Source of the DNA: Akkermansia muciniphila
Lineage (GTDB): Bacteria > Verrucomicrobiota > Verrucomicrobiia > Verrucomicrobiales > Akkermansiaceae
DNA length: 64,000 nucleotides
Reading direction: 5' to 3'
NCBI RefSeq assembly: GCF_030848305.1
Contig: NZ_CP114598.1
Coordinates: forward strand, 620,001-684,000
The translations under genes and the position numbers were made by a program. The notes under the pieces were generated by a model. That model was not told the origin of the DNA. It saw only the letters and a list, made by a program, of their open reading frames with translations, and did no database searches. Below, piece after piece: positions 27,009-36,855 of this stretch; the first letter of the stretch is position 1, and the number at the start of each line of letters is the position of its first letter.

Positions 27009-29012
27009 ATGAATCTTGACCTTCTCCAAAAAGCCGCCAACCAGGCGCGGGGACTCGCCATGGATGCCGTTCACGACTGCGCATCCGGCCACCTGGGCCT
27101 GCCGCTGGGGTGCGCCGAAATCGGGGCCGTCCTGTTCGGCGATTTGCTCAACATCTGCCCTTCACAGCCCCGCTGGCTCAACCGTGACCGCTTCATTCTC
27201 TCCGCCGGCCACGGCTCCATGTTTCTTTACGGCTGGCTCCACCTGTCAGGATTCAACGTCGGCATTGAAGATATCAAGAGCTTCCGCAGCAAAGGTTCCA
27301 TCACGCCCGGCCACCCGGAATTCCGGGATACGGAAGGCGTAGAATGCACCACGGGGCCGCTGGGCCAGGGTATTGCGAACGCCGTAGGCTTCGCCCTCTC
27401 CGCTAGGCGCGCGGCCGCCCGGTTCAACAGGCCCGGCATGGACATCTTTACCCAGCACGTTTTCTGCCTCACGGGAGACGGCTGCCTGCAGGAAGGCGTA
27501 GCCCGGGAATCCCTGGCTCTGGCCGCCGTGCTCAAGCTGGATAACCTCATTCTCATTTACGATTCCAACGACATCACGCTGGACGCTCCCTCGGAACGGA
27601 CCCAGCTCACGGATCCGCGCGCCGTATACGAAGCCATGGGCTGGGATGTGCGCCAGATTGACGGGCATGACATCAAGGCCATTGCGGCAGCGGTTGAAGC
27701 CGCCAAAAACGCCAAAAACGGGAAACCCCAGCTCATCATTGCCAAAACGGTCATCGGCAAGGGCATTCCCGGTATTGAAGGCACCACAAAAGGCCACGGG
27801 GAAGGCGGAGCCAAGCTTCAGGAGGAAGCGCACGCCAACTGGGGCATTCCTGCCGGAGAACGCTACTACGTCTCCGAAGACATTCGTGCCGCTTTCGTAG
27901 ACCTGAAAGCCCGAAGGGAAAAAGATTTCAAGGCCTGGAACGCCACGTACGAACAATGGCGCCGAACCTATCCGGAACTGGCAGAGGAACTGGACGCGGG
28001 CATCAACGCCTGCTCCTGCGGCGTCAATCCGGCAGACTCGGACAAGGCTATTCCCCCTTTCCCGCAGGACTATAGCGATGCCACCCGTTCAGCCGGGGCC
28101 GTTGCCATCAACGCCATCGCTAAAGCGAATCCCTGCTTCCTGACCACCAGCGCGGACCTTTACAGCTCCAATAAAAACTACCTTTCCGGCGCAGGAGACT
28201 TCTCTGCGGAAACCCCGGAAGGACGCAACTTCTGGTTCGGCATCCGCGAACACGCCATGGCCGCCATCTGCAACGGCATTGCCTATGACGGCCTGTTCCG
28301 CGTAAGCGCCGCCACGTTCTGCGTCTTCGTAGACTACATGCGCGCCTCCATCCGCGTGGCGGCCCTCAGCGGGCTCCCCGTCACCTATATTCTGACGCAT
28401 GACTCCGTGGCCGTGGGAGAAGACGGCCCCACCCACCAGCCGGTGGAAACAATTTCCGGCCTCCGCGTCATTCCGAACCTGGATGTCATCCGTCCGGCGG
28501 ACCCGGAAGAAACCGCAGGAGCCTGGATGGCCGCCATGCAGCGTGCCGACGGCCCTACCGCCCTCATTCTGACGCGCCAGAAAGTGGCTACGCTGAACGG
28601 CATCCCCGTTGAGACGCGCCGGGAAGGCGTGCTGAAAGGCGCCTACATCGCCCGGAAGGAACAGGGCCCCCTGAAAGCCATTATTCTTGCCAGCGGTTCC
28701 GAACTGGAACTGGCCCTGAAAGCGGCGGAAAACATCGGGGAAGGAATCCGGGTCGTCTCCATGCCCAGCTTCTTCCGCTTTGACGCGCAGCCTTCCGAAT
28801 ACCGGGAGAGCGTGCTTCCCTCTTCCTGCATGAGAAGAGTTTCCGTAGAAGCCGGGGTCACGGACCTCTGGTGGAAATATCTGGGCTGCCAGGGAGAGGC
28901 CGTGGGCATCAACCGCTTCGGCTTCTCCGCTCCCGGAACGCAGGTGCTGGAGGAACTCGGCATGAATGTGGACAACGTCGTCGCCGCCGTTCACAAGGTG
29001 CTTGCCAGATAA
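27009..29012 (+). CDS. tkt: Transketolase
   Basis: Thiamine-diphosphate enzyme of the non-oxidative pentose phosphate pathway. The 667-residue protein has the normal length and domain order: ThDP-binding N-terminal domain ([51 protein letters not shown]), pyrimidine-binding domain with the catalytic Glu in [13 protein letters not shown], the [17 protein letters not shown] loop, and the C-terminal domain. The ATG at 27009 was chosen; an in-frame ATG at 26979 would add ten residues that do not fit the family. A strong terminator follows. Confidence 0.96.
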   Translation: MNLDLLQKAANQARGLAMDAVHDCASGHLGLPLGCAEIGAVLFGDLLNICPSQPRWLNRDRFILSAGHGSMFLYGWLHLSGFNVGIEDIKSFRSKGSITPGHPEFRDTEGVECTTGPLGQGIANAVGFALSARRAAARFNRPGMDIFTQHVFCLTGDGCLQEGVARESLALAAVLKLDNLILIYDSNDITLDAPSERTQLTDPRAVYEAMGWDVRQIDGHDIKAIAAAVEAAKNAKNGKPQLIIAKTVIGKGIPGIEGTTKGHGEGGAKLQEEAHANWGIPAGERYYVSEDIRAAFVDLKARREKDFKAWNATYEQWRRTYPELAEELDAGINACSCGVNPADSDKAIPPFPQDYSDATRSAGAVAINAIAKANPCFLTTSADLYSSNKNYLSGAGDFSAETPEGRNFWFGIREHAMAAICNGIAYDGLFRVSAATFCVFVDYMRASIRVAALSGLPVTYILTHDSVAVGEDGPTHQPVETISGLRVIPNLDVIRPADPEETAGAWMAAMQRADGPTALILTRQKVATLNGIPVETRREGVLKGAYIARKEQGPLKAIILASGSELELALKAAENIGEGIRVVSMPSFFRFDAQPSEYRESVLPSSCMRRVSVEAGVTDLWWKYLGCQGEAVGINRFGFSAPGTQVLEELGMNVDNVVAAVHKVLAR

Positions 29013-29042
29013 ACAGGGAATTTTCCCCGTCATCTCTTTCCA

Positions 29043-29078
29043 GGGGCTGTTCCGCATTCGCCGGAACAGCCCCTTTTT
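29043..29078 (+). terminator. Intrinsic terminator of tkt
   Basis: Perfect 12-bp stem (29043-29054 with 29062-29073), 7-nt loop and five T, 30 bp past the tkt stop codon. Confidence 0.92.
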
Positions 29079-29437
29079 CATGTCTCCCCGGTTGCCAGAA
29101 AAAAAGTAAGGCCGTCCCCACGAGCCACCATTATCCGTAACGCAGGAACTATCCTTTCCTGCAAAAATTCCGTTCATTTCCCGTCCGGATTTCTCCAAAT
29201 ACATGACCTCTGCAACAGCGGAGCCCATGACCTGAACCGGTCCTGGACAAGCTTAAGGCCGCAAAAGCCCCGGTTGCCAACAGCCCGTTTTCATCATGGC
29301 TGCCGGAACGGACAATGTCCGGGTTCCTTCCTGGCGCCAATGAATATTCGGAATGGTCAGGATAAAGCGATGCTTCTATTGACAATGCAATAAACCCCAA
29401 CCCTGCAAAATAACGGGCGGGCGAACCATGAACAATG
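29079..29437. other. Spacer between two convergent transcription units
   Basis: About 360 bp between the tkt terminator and the terminator of the minus-strand greA-like gene. Possible reading frames here are short and lack protein-like composition. I see nothing else in it. Confidence 0.5.
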
Positions 29438-29471
29438 AAAAACGCCCCTTTCCGAAAAAAGGGGCGTTTTT
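29438..29471 (-). terminator. Intrinsic terminator of the greA-like gene
   Basis: Perfect stem of 11 bp including AAAAA/TTTTT (29438-29448 with 29461-29471). The A-run at 29438-29442 gives a T-run on the minus strand; the structure would also work on the plus strand. It is 33 bp past the greA-like stop codon. Confidence 0.88.
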
Positions 29472-29504
29472 ATAAAGACCTTGGTAAAAAGGGAAGAGGC
29501 TCCG

Positions 29505-31364
29505 TTAGAAAGCGGCTTCAATCTTCATGATGGTATACACCTTTTTCTTGTCGCCGTCCATCGGGACAATCTTCACCTGATCCCCTACGCTCTTGCCCGT
29601 CAGCTCCTTGCCGACCTGGGAAAGATAAGAGACGATATGCTTTTCCGGATTTGTGTCCCACGCGCCCAGAATGGTGTACACCACGGGCTCCCCGCCATTC
29701 AACGGCTGAAGAGTCACCTTCGTGCCCATGGCGGCGCGGGAAGTATCCGTTACGGCAAAATCCGTGCCGCGGGCCAGGGCCAGCGCATGTTCCAGTTCCG
29801 CCCGGCGGCGGTTGAGCACCTTTTCCACTTCCTTGGCGTCCTGGTAGCCGCCGTTTTCACGGAGATCCCCTTCCGCACGGGAAATCTTCTTGTTATGCAG
29901 GTTTTCCGGAATTTTCACGTTTACCAGTTCTTCCAGCTCCTTCTTGCGGGCTTCCAGGCTTTCCCAGGAAACGAAAATCGGTTCCGGTTTGTCGGAGTTG
30001 TCCACCAGGGCGTCCAGCACAATGGCGTGCAGGTCCGGGAAGACGCTGATGACGCGGGCCATCAGCGCGCCGCGATCCTGTTCGGAAAAAGCGGAGGTGT
30101 TGTACAGCATCTTGGCGAACTGGCGGACTTCCGCCACATCCTGCCCCTTGATCATTTCCTGAATGATGCTCTTGTCCTCCATGAACAGGTTCTTCAGGCG
30201 CAGCATGCGGTTGGGGCCGCCGTCCATGTGGTCCTGTTCAATCAGGGAAAGCATCGCAATGCCCACAGGGAGGCCAAAGAGGGGCTTGGAAGCGTCATGC
30301 CGCTGGCGGCATATCCAGATGAGGGACTCCGCCGGAAGGGTCTGGCGCAGCAATTCATGCTTCAGATGCTTGACCAGCACCTTGTCCTGCCCTTCCTCTA
30401 TCAGGAATTTGGCAATTTCCCCCACGGCGCGTGCGCCGCCCGCGTCAAAAAGCTCCAGCGCCTTCTGCGGCCAATCCTCACCAAAAATGGCGGGCAGCGT
30501 GGCGTACACGCGTTTCTGCCGCACGGCAGGCATGGAATTGAGCACTTCCGCGAAGCGTCCCACATCGCCGATATTGGCTTCCACGATGGAACGGAGAGGA
30601 TAAGCTTCCTTGGCCGCCTCCGTATTTTTCAGGGAGGCAATCAGGTCATCCCTGAGCACGGCCAGTTCCAGCACCTGCTGGAGAGCCAGGCTGCCGCCGT
30701 TGCGCACATCGGCATCCACGGCGCGAATCAGGGCGTTGACGGCATCCGGCTCCGCCATGACCGTTTCCATTTTAATGCCGTCCAAAACGCGCACCTTGGC
30801 TTTCAGATCGGCGGCCTTATTGTAATCTTCCAGGGCAGCCTGCGCGCGGGAAAGGGTATTCGCGCGAAGCGTAATGCGCTCTCCCTTGCGGGTGGGCATC
30901 ATGAACTGGACATTGGAACGGAGCATGGCACGCACCTTGTCCCACCAGTTTTTCCACTTGTCCTCCGCAATCACGGTGCCTTTCAGCGCGGCTTCCAGCT
31001 TCTCAGGAGTAAGGGAATTACCGTAGCCCTGCAAGGTAACGCGCACCAGTTCCACCGGGTCATCCACGGACAGGTTGATCAGAGATTCGGTATCTTCATA
31101 CCGCTTGGCCAGGAAATGGTCATCACTGATGAATTCCAGAATTTTGGGAGCGAATCCCAAGGCAACTTCGTGTTCCGGATTTTCCTCAAAATCAATGACC
31201 AGCTTTTGGGCGGGAAGATTCCAGGAAATGACTTTTCCGGCGCCCCAGGAAGCATGGAAGCAGTAACGGCCAGGTGCGATGCGATCAAGTTTTTCAGCGA
31301 GAGCGGGGGTAATTTTCCCCAGAGACAATAATTTCTCCAAGTCGGCGTGCATACTGAGGCACAT
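29505..31364 (-). CDS. greA: GreA/GreB-type transcript cleavage factor with long N-terminal domain
   Basis: The last third of this 619-residue protein is a complete GreA: the coiled coil with acidic tip (GDLRENGGYQDAKEVEKV, with the Asp and Glu that E. coli GreA uses to stimulate RNA cleavage) and the FKBP-like C-terminal domain (SLAGKE-type region here SQVGKELTGKSVGDQVKI). The first roughly 450 residues are helical and may form a TPR-like solenoid. Ordinary GreA is about 158 residues; long forms of this type are known from Chlamydia, so this is a PVC-group trait. Start: ATG at 31362-31364 follows a G-rich stretch; a second ATG lies at 31352. Divergent from purC. Confidence 0.85.
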   Translation of the reverse strand: MCLSMHADLEKLLSLGKITPALAEKLDRIAPGRYCFHASWGAGKVISWNLPAQKLVIDFEENPEHEVALGFAPKILEFISDDHFLAKRYEDTESLINLSVDDPVELVRVTLQGYGNSLTPEKLEAALKGTVIAEDKWKNWWDKVRAMLRSNVQFMMPTRKGERITLRANTLSRAQAALEDYNKAADLKAKVRVLDGIKMETVMAEPDAVNALIRAVDADVRNGGSLALQQVLELAVLRDDLIASLKNTEAAKEAYPLRSIVEANIGDVGRFAEVLNSMPAVRQKRVYATLPAIFGEDWPQKALELFDAGGARAVGEIAKFLIEEGQDKVLVKHLKHELLRQTLPAESLIWICRQRHDASKPLFGLPVGIAMLSLIEQDHMDGGPNRMLRLKNLFMEDKSIIQEMIKGQDVAEVRQFAKMLYNTSAFSEQDRGALMARVISVFPDLHAIVLDALVDNSDKPEPIFVSWESLEARKKELEELVNVKIPENLHNKKISRAEGDLRENGGYQDAKEVEKVLNRRRAELEHALALARGTDFAVTDTSRAAMGTKVTLQPLNGGEPVVYTILGAWDTNPEKHIVSYLSQVGKELTGKSVGDQVKIVPMDGDKKKVYTIMKIEAAF

Positions 31365-31532
31365 GATACGCCCCCCCCTACCGGTATCAAGACTAATATT
31401 CCCTCTTTCGCCCGGAGGCGGCCTGCACGGCTTTCCAGAGCCGCTACGGAGACAGCGGCCGCCCACGTCATGCTCCGCCTTCGCATTCGGGCTTCGCGTC
31501 TTTTTCCCTTCCCTCCCCCATCCAGTTGCGGC

Positions 31533-31561
31533 TTGACCGTGCGGAGCGTCTGGCGTAACAT
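31533..31561 (+). promoter_or_regulatory. Sigma-70-type promoter of purC
   Basis: TTGACC (31533-31538), 17-bp spacer, TAACAT (31556-31561). The predicted transcription start is about 30 nt before the purC ATG. No PurR-like operator could be recognised. Confidence 0.6.
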
Positions 31562-31596
31562 TTTCGCACGCATTTAACCCCTGCGCAACACGTATC

Positions 31597-32307
31597 ATGG
31601 AACCTATTTACGAAGGGAAGGCCAAACGCCTTTATACGACTGACAATCCCAACGTCCTCCGCATGGAATACAAGGACGACGCCACTGCCGGAAACGGAGC
31701 CAAGAAGGCCCAGTTTGAAAACAAGGGCAGGATGAACAAGGCCATCACCCTGGTCATCTACCGCATGCTGGAAAGCAAGGGCGTGAAAACTCACCTGGTT
31801 GCGGATGTGGACGACATCAACATTGACGTGAAAAAGGTTTCCATCCTTCCTCTGGAAGTGATCGTGCGCAACATCGCCGCCGGCTCCTTCAGCCGCCGCA
31901 TGGGCGTCAAGGAAGGCACTCCCTTCAAGAAGCCGATTGTGGAATTCTCCTACAAGGACGACAGCCTGGGCGATCCCTTCATTAATGACGACTACGCCCG
32001 GGAAATGAACGCCGCTACGGAAGAGGAATGCGCCTTCCTGAAAAAACAGGCCCGCATCGTGAATGACGTGCTGATTGACTTTTTCAAACAGGTTGGACTT
32101 ACGCTGGTGGACTTCAAAATCGAATTCGGCCGCCTGGCGGAAGATCCCTCCCAAATCGTGCTGGCGGATGAAATTTCCCCGGATACCTGCCGCCTGTGGG
32201 ACATCAAGACCGGCGAAAAGATGGACAAGGACCGCTTCCGCCAGGATCTCGGCAACGTGATGGAAGCCTACGAAGAAGTCCTTTCCCGGCTCCAGAACCA
32301 GGCTTAA
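31597..32307 (+). CDS. purC: SAICAR synthetase
   Basis: Phosphoribosylaminoimidazole-succinocarboxamide synthase, joining aspartate to CAIR in purine synthesis. The 236-residue product is of standard bacterial length, with YEGKAKRLYTTDNPNVLRM, KDDATAGNGAKKAQFENKG, EVIVRNIAAGSFSRR and VLADEISPDTCRLWD. The start ATG is the first codon of the aligned family sequence. First gene of a purine cluster followed by PurS, PurL and PurQ; a hairpin at 32324 lies between it and purS. Confidence 0.97.
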   Translation: MEPIYEGKAKRLYTTDNPNVLRMEYKDDATAGNGAKKAQFENKGRMNKAITLVIYRMLESKGVKTHLVADVDDINIDVKKVSILPLEVIVRNIAAGSFSRRMGVKEGTPFKKPIVEFSYKDDSLGDPFINDDYAREMNAATEEECAFLKKQARIVNDVLIDFFKQVGLTLVDFKIEFGRLAEDPSQIVLADEISPDTCRLWDIKTGEKMDKDRFRQDLGNVMEAYEEVLSRLQNQA

Positions 32308-32323
32308 GCATCTTCCCCCCTCC

Positions 32324-32357
32324 ATGGGAGCCGGCCTTTCCGCCGGCCCCCATTTTT
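32324..32357 (+). terminator. Terminator-like hairpin between purC and purS
   Basis: GC-rich stem (ATGGG-A-GCCGGC with GCCGGC-C-CCCAT) followed by a run of five T. It lies inside the purine cluster, so it may end part of the purC transcripts, giving more purC than purSLQ mRNA. Confidence 0.7.
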
Positions 32358-32381
32358 CATTTTACCACACTCTTGAGCAAT

Positions 32382-32828
32382 ATGACCCTCCACTTTGAAG
32401 TTATCAGCCGGTTCCAGGCCGCCGCCAACGCGGACGCCCTGCTCTATACCCCCCTGAACGCCGGCCTCACGTTCCGCCGCAGCCGCGTTTACACCGTAGA
32501 AATCAACGGGGACGAACAAAAAGCCCGCGAATATCTCCTGAGTGTGCTGGTGGACCCCATTTCCCAGGAATGCACGGAACAGAACGCGCCCATCCTGGAA
32601 GGAGCCCTGTTCACGATTGACTACGGCATGAAAGCCGGCGCCCTGGACCTGGAAAAAGAAGCCATCCTGCAAAACTACCGCGGACGCCGGAATATGGGCT
32701 TTACTCTGGACGGTCTGAAAATCACCCAGCGCGTGTACATCTTCGGCCAGGGAGACAAGGAAACCCTGGCGGCGCGCTTTGCCAAGGACGTCTGCAACCC
32801 CGCCATTCACAACTGGACCATCGCCTAA
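32382..32828 (+). CDS. purS: FGAM synthase PurS-like subunit
   Basis: A 148-residue protein, about twice the size of usual PurS (about 80), and similar to the N-terminal PurS-like region of large fused PurL enzymes. Visible: RVYTVEINGDEQKAREYLL, LVDPISQE, TIDYGMKAGALDLEKEAI, and the closing KDVCNPAIHNWTIA. It should bridge PurL and PurQ in the formylglycinamidine ribonucleotide synthase complex. 21 bp upstream of purL. The ATG at 32382 follows the hairpin; longer in-frame starts would run through purC's end. Confidence 0.85.
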   Translation: MTLHFEVISRFQAAANADALLYTPLNAGLTFRRSRVYTVEINGDEQKAREYLLSVLVDPISQECTEQNAPILEGALFTIDYGMKAGALDLEKEAILQNYRGRRNMGFTLDGLKITQRVYIFGQGDKETLAARFAKDVCNPAIHNWTIA

Positions 32829-32849
32829 CCCTTTTTCTTTCCCATCCAC

Positions 32850-35252
32850 ATGTCCGCCAAAACCTACCGAACCGTTCCCGTGAGGAACCTGAGCAGCGAC
32901 GAACTGCTTGAACTCAGCAAGAAGCAGAAGCTTTCCCTGTCCCGTGAGGACATGGAAGTCGTCCAGCAGATCTTCCGGGAAATCGACCGCGATCCCACTG
33001 ACGTGGAACTGGAAGTAATCGCCCAGACGTGGTCGGAACACTGCAAGCACCGCATCTTCTCCGCCTCCATCAGCCACAGCGTCAACGGAGGCGCGCCGGA
33101 AACGGTGAACAGCCTGTTCAAAACCTACATCAAGAAACCTTCCGAAAAAATCATGGAACGTAAGCCGGGCTTCGTGCTCAGCGCGTTCGACGACAATGCC
33201 GGCTTCATCGCCCTGGACGACAACCTGGCCGTCTGCCTGAAAGCGGAAACGCACAACCACCCCTCCGCCATTGAACCGTATGCCGGAGCCAATACCGGGC
33301 TGGGCGGCGTCATCCGCGACATCCTGGGCGCAGGCAAGGGCGCCAAACCCATCGCCTCCCTGGACGTCTTCTGCTTCGGCGCCCCGGACACGAATCCGGC
33401 GGACATCACCGCCCCGGACGTCATCCACCCCCTGGGCATCATGCGCGGCGTGGTGCGCGGCGTGCGCGACTACGGCAACCGCATGGGCATTCCTACTGTC
33501 AACGGCGCCATCCAGTTTGACCCCACATACATTTACAACCCCCTCGTCTTCTGCGGCACCGCCGGCGTGATTCCGCGCGGCGACATCCTGAAGGAAATGC
33601 GCCCCGGTCTCAAGGTGATCGTCATCGGCGGGCGCACGGGACGGGACGGCCTCAAGGGAGCCACGTTCTCTTCCGCCGCCCTGGATGAAGCCTCCCATGA
33701 GGAAGACTTCACCGCCGTGCAAATCGGCAACCCGATTGAAGAGAAGAAAACGCTGGACTTCATTCTGGAAGCGCGCGAACGCGGTCTCATCGTCTTCATT
33801 ACGGACTGCGGCGCCGGCGGCTTCTCTTCCGCCGCCGGAGAAATGCTCTCTGTCACAGGAGGCGAAATTTTCCTGGACAACGCCCCTCTCAAGGAACCCG
33901 GCCTTATCTCCTGGGAAATCTTCCTGTCGGAATCCCAGGAACGCATGGTGATGGCCGTGGAGGAAAAAGACCTTCCGGAACTCCGGAAGCTGGCAGACAC
34001 TTTCCAGACGGAACTGACCGTCCTGGGCCATTCCGACGACACGGGAATTCTGAAGGTCTGGCACAAGGGGGAACTCGTCTGCTGCCTGGACAACTCCAAG
34101 CTGCATGACGCCCCCATCAAGAAGCTGGAATCCGTATTCACCCCCGGCAAGGCGCTCACAGGCCAGCCCCTCCCGGACAAGGACCTGAACAAATCCCTGG
34201 AAACCGTGATGGGGGACTTCGCCATCGTCTCCCGGGAACCCATCATCCGCGAGTACGACCACGAGGTGCAGGGCAACACCATCCTGAAGCCCCTGGCGGG
34301 CGCGCAGGCGGACGCCCCGCAGGACGGTTCCGTGGTGGACATCGACGGCTCGGACAAATGCATGGCCATGGCTTGCGCCATTCTTCCGGAATGGGGCAAA
34401 ACGGATCCCTACGCCATGGGGACCGGCACCGTGGATGAATGCGTGCGCCAACTCATCCTGGTAGGCTCCAATCCGGACAAAATCGGCCTGCTGGACAACT
34501 TCTGCATGGGCAATCCGGAAGATCCGGCGGAACTCGGCCGCCTGGTGGAATGCGTGAAAGCCATCGCCAAGGCGGCGGACGCGTACAATGCCCCCTTCAT
34601 TTCCGGCAAGGACTCCTTCTACAACTACTTTGAAACGGAAGACGGCCCCATCAACGTGCCCGTCACCTTCCTCTGCTCCGGCTTCGGCGTGGTGGAAAAC
34701 CCGGATCACGTCATTGGTTCTTCCCTGAGGCGGAACAACAGCCTGCTGTACCTCATCGGCCATACGGAAGACGAGATGGGCGGCTCCGTCTTCGCCCGCA
34801 CCCACGGTGTGGAAGACGGCAAGGTTCCCCAGACGGACTGCGCAGCGAACATGGAACTGTACAAAGCCTACTACAGCGCCCTGACTTCCGGCCTGGTGCT
34901 CTCCGCCCATGACATTTCCGAAGGCGGCCTGGCCGTCACGGCGGCGGAAATGGCCTTTTCCGGCAAGGGAGGCGTCCGGCTGGATCTCACGAAGGTTCCG
35001 ACCGTCAACGGCTGGAAATCCCCGGCAGTCCCCCTGTTCAGCGAAAGCACGGGCCGCATCCTTGTGGAGGTGGACCCGGAATTCGCCGCGGATTTTGAAA
35101 CGGCTATGGACGGATTCCCCTGCGCCTGCATCGGCAGCGTTACGGAAGAAAAGCGCCTCACGGCCACCTGCTGCGGCGGAGAAAAGGTGCTGGATTGCGG
35201 CATCGCCAACCTCAAAAAGCTCTGGAAGGACGGACTTACCCCCTATTATTGA
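32850..35252 (+). CDS. purL: Phosphoribosylformylglycinamidine synthase, PurL subunit
   Basis: The ATP-dependent synthetase half of FGAM synthase. The 800-residue protein has two AIRS-like halves. Signatures: QTWSEHCKHRIF, KAETHNHPSAIEPYAGANTG (catalytic His and ATP-binding region), DCGAGGFSSAAGEM, ISGKDSFYNYF and AHDISEGGLAVTAAE. Length is between small PurL (about 740) and large fused PurL (about 1,300), consistent with separate PurS and PurQ genes on either side. Confidence 0.96.
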   Translation: MSAKTYRTVPVRNLSSDELLELSKKQKLSLSREDMEVVQQIFREIDRDPTDVELEVIAQTWSEHCKHRIFSASISHSVNGGAPETVNSLFKTYIKKPSEKIMERKPGFVLSAFDDNAGFIALDDNLAVCLKAETHNHPSAIEPYAGANTGLGGVIRDILGAGKGAKPIASLDVFCFGAPDTNPADITAPDVIHPLGIMRGVVRGVRDYGNRMGIPTVNGAIQFDPTYIYNPLVFCGTAGVIPRGDILKEMRPGLKVIVIGGRTGRDGLKGATFSSAALDEASHEEDFTAVQIGNPIEEKKTLDFILEARERGLIVFITDCGAGGFSSAAGEMLSVTGGEIFLDNAPLKEPGLISWEIFLSESQERMVMAVEEKDLPELRKLADTFQTELTVLGHSDDTGILKVWHKGELVCCLDNSKLHDAPIKKLESVFTPGKALTGQPLPDKDLNKSLETVMGDFAIVSREPIIREYDHEVQGNTILKPLAGAQADAPQDGSVVDIDGSDKCMAMACAILPEWGKTDPYAMGTGTVDECVRQLILVGSNPDKIGLLDNFCMGNPEDPAELGRLVECVKAIAKAADAYNAPFISGKDSFYNYFETEDGPINVPVTFLCSGFGVVENPDHVIGSSLRRNNSLLYLIGHTEDEMGGSVFARTHGVEDGKVPQTDCAANMELYKAYYSALTSGLVLSAHDISEGGLAVTAAEMAFSGKGGVRLDLTKVPTVNGWKSPAVPLFSESTGRILVEVDPEFAADFETAMDGFPCACIGSVTEEKRLTATCCGGEKVLDCGIANLKKLWKDGLTPYY

Positions 35253-35300
35253 TCTCCCGAAACCGGCATCTTACCAAACCAACGATTCATTTCTACCAAT

Positions 35301-36008
35301 ATGCCTCACGCACTTTTACTGAAATACCCCGGCACCAACTGCGACGTGGAAACGGAACGCGCCCTGCGCGCGGCAGGTTTCTCCACCCAGATCCAGCCCA
35401 TCGCCACGGCTACGCCGGAACATGTCGCCAAATCCCAGCTTGTCGTCCTGGGAGGCGGCTTCAGCTACGGGGACTACGTCACCAGCGGCCGCCTGGCCCA
35501 GTTGGAAACGGAACGTTTCCTAGGGGATGCCCTGCAGCGGCACCACGCCGGTGGAGGCATGCTCCTGGGCATCTGCAACGGGTTCCAGATTCTCACCAAG
35601 CTGGGTATTCTTCCCGATTCCAGCCTGATTGACAATAAAAAGGAACGCTTTGAATGCGTCTGGGCCAAACTGGTGAAAGTAGCCAAAGACTCTCCCTTCC
35701 TCCAGGGCCTGCCGGACGAATTCGAACTGCCCTCCGCCCATGCGGAAGGGCGCCTGGTCACCCGCCCCGGAGATGCGGAAAAATACCTGGCCGCCGGAAA
35801 TGTGGCTCTCCAGTACGTGGACAACCGCGACGGCTGCGAATGCAGCATCGCCGGCCTCCAGGATTCCACCGGGCGCGCCATGGGCCTGATGCCCCACCCG
35901 GAACGCTTTCTGCTGCCCCGCCACCACTATGACAAGGACTGGGCCGGCAACGAAGACTGGGGCTGGGGGTACTTCCTCTTCAAATCCGCCTTTGACGCCC
36001 TGAAATAA
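35301..36008 (+). CDS. purQ: Phosphoribosylformylglycinamidine synthase, glutaminase subunit PurQ
   Basis: Class I glutamine amidotransferase that delivers ammonia to PurL. In 235 residues: KYPGTNCDVETERAL, LGGGFSYGDYV, nucleophile Cys in LLGICNGFQILTKLGILP, and the His-Glu of the triad in MPHPERF. All catalytic residues are present. 48 bp after purL. Confidence 0.97.
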   Translation: MPHALLLKYPGTNCDVETERALRAAGFSTQIQPIATATPEHVAKSQLVVLGGGFSYGDYVTSGRLAQLETERFLGDALQRHHAGGGMLLGICNGFQILTKLGILPDSSLIDNKKERFECVWAKLVKVAKDSPFLQGLPDEFELPSAHAEGRLVTRPGDAEKYLAAGNVALQYVDNRDGCECSIAGLQDSTGRAMGLMPHPERFLLPRHHYDKDWAGNEDWGWGYFLFKSAFDALK

Positions 36009-36047
36009 AGGTTCATCCCCCGCAACCTCTTTCCCCGCACTCATTCC

Positions 36048-36827
36048 ATGACAGACACGGTCCTCATCGGTTCCTCTTGCGCCCTCGGCGCTTTCTGGTC
36101 CTCAAAACGGTATTTTGACTACCTGATTGATGAAACCAACCTGTCCCTGCTGCGCGGCAAGGAATTCGGGCAGGCCGTCATTATCTGCCCCTCCCTCCGG
36201 GAAGGGGGCACGGCTATCCGGCGGAATACGGCTCCCTTTCTGGCTCAGGTTAAAACCCTGATTGATCTCCTGCATGATGTAAAGGCGGAACGGGTGACCT
36301 ACATCACCAGCATTGACACCCAGCCGGAAACGGGCAATGAACTTTCCCCCTTGCTCCGTGAACCGGAGGACGAATGGCTGGCGGCTCTGGTGGAGTTGAA
36401 AGACTTCATCAACCTCCGGTTCGGCCGCGTGCTGACCGTGTACCTTCCGGAAGTCACCGGAACGGGAGTAGGCATGAGTGTGGCGGATCTGCTGGCAGAA
36501 GTTCCGGAAGGGACGGAAGAGCTGGACGTGGCCCTGCTGGAACGCCACCAGCTTTATCCCATGCACCGCCTGGTGAGGGACGTGGAAAAAGCCTGGGAGT
36601 GCGGCATCTTTTCCGTGAATCTGGTGCCGGAACCCGTCACTGCCTTTGAACTGGTGGAGCAGTGCTTCCCTTCCCTGGTCAACCGCCTCCCCGTCGCGAA
36701 GGAAACGGACCCGTACGGAAGCGCCAGAACATCCGTTTACTCCACTCAGTACCACGATCCGGACATCGGTTATATCATGGACAAGCAGGACGTTCTGGCG
36801 GGGCTTTCCCCGGACAAACAGTCCTAG
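36048..36827 (+). CDS. SDR/epimerase-like Rossmann protein lacking catalytic Tyr-Lys
   Basis: A 259-residue protein that looks like a shortened extended-SDR (NAD-dependent epimerase type): N-terminal VLIGSSCALGAFW in place of GxxGxxG, central strand ERVTYITSID, then a helix (WLAALVELKDFINLRFG) and LTVYLPEVTGTG, where epimerases have RxxNVYGPG. The Tyr-x-x-x-Lys active-site pair is not visible in the expected helix, so it may be non-catalytic or use another chemistry. It follows purQ by 39 bp and precedes a terminator, so it may be the last gene of the purine transcript. No function should be assumed. Confidence 0.65.
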   Translation: MTDTVLIGSSCALGAFWSSKRYFDYLIDETNLSLLRGKEFGQAVIICPSLREGGTAIRRNTAPFLAQVKTLIDLLHDVKAERVTYITSIDTQPETGNELSPLLREPEDEWLAALVELKDFINLRFGRVLTVYLPEVTGTGVGMSVADLLAEVPEGTEELDVALLERHQLYPMHRLVRDVEKAWECGIFSVNLVPEPVTAFELVEQCFPSLVNRLPVAKETDPYGSARTSVYSTQYHDPDIGYIMDKQDVLAGLSPDKQS

Positions 36828-36855
36828 CCCCCCGGTCAAAAAAACTTTCTCCAGA

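Noticed and set aside
32304-34910. An 868-codon minus-strand frame opposite purS and purL
   Set aside because: Shadow of well-identified purine genes; the residue composition is that of a reverse frame.
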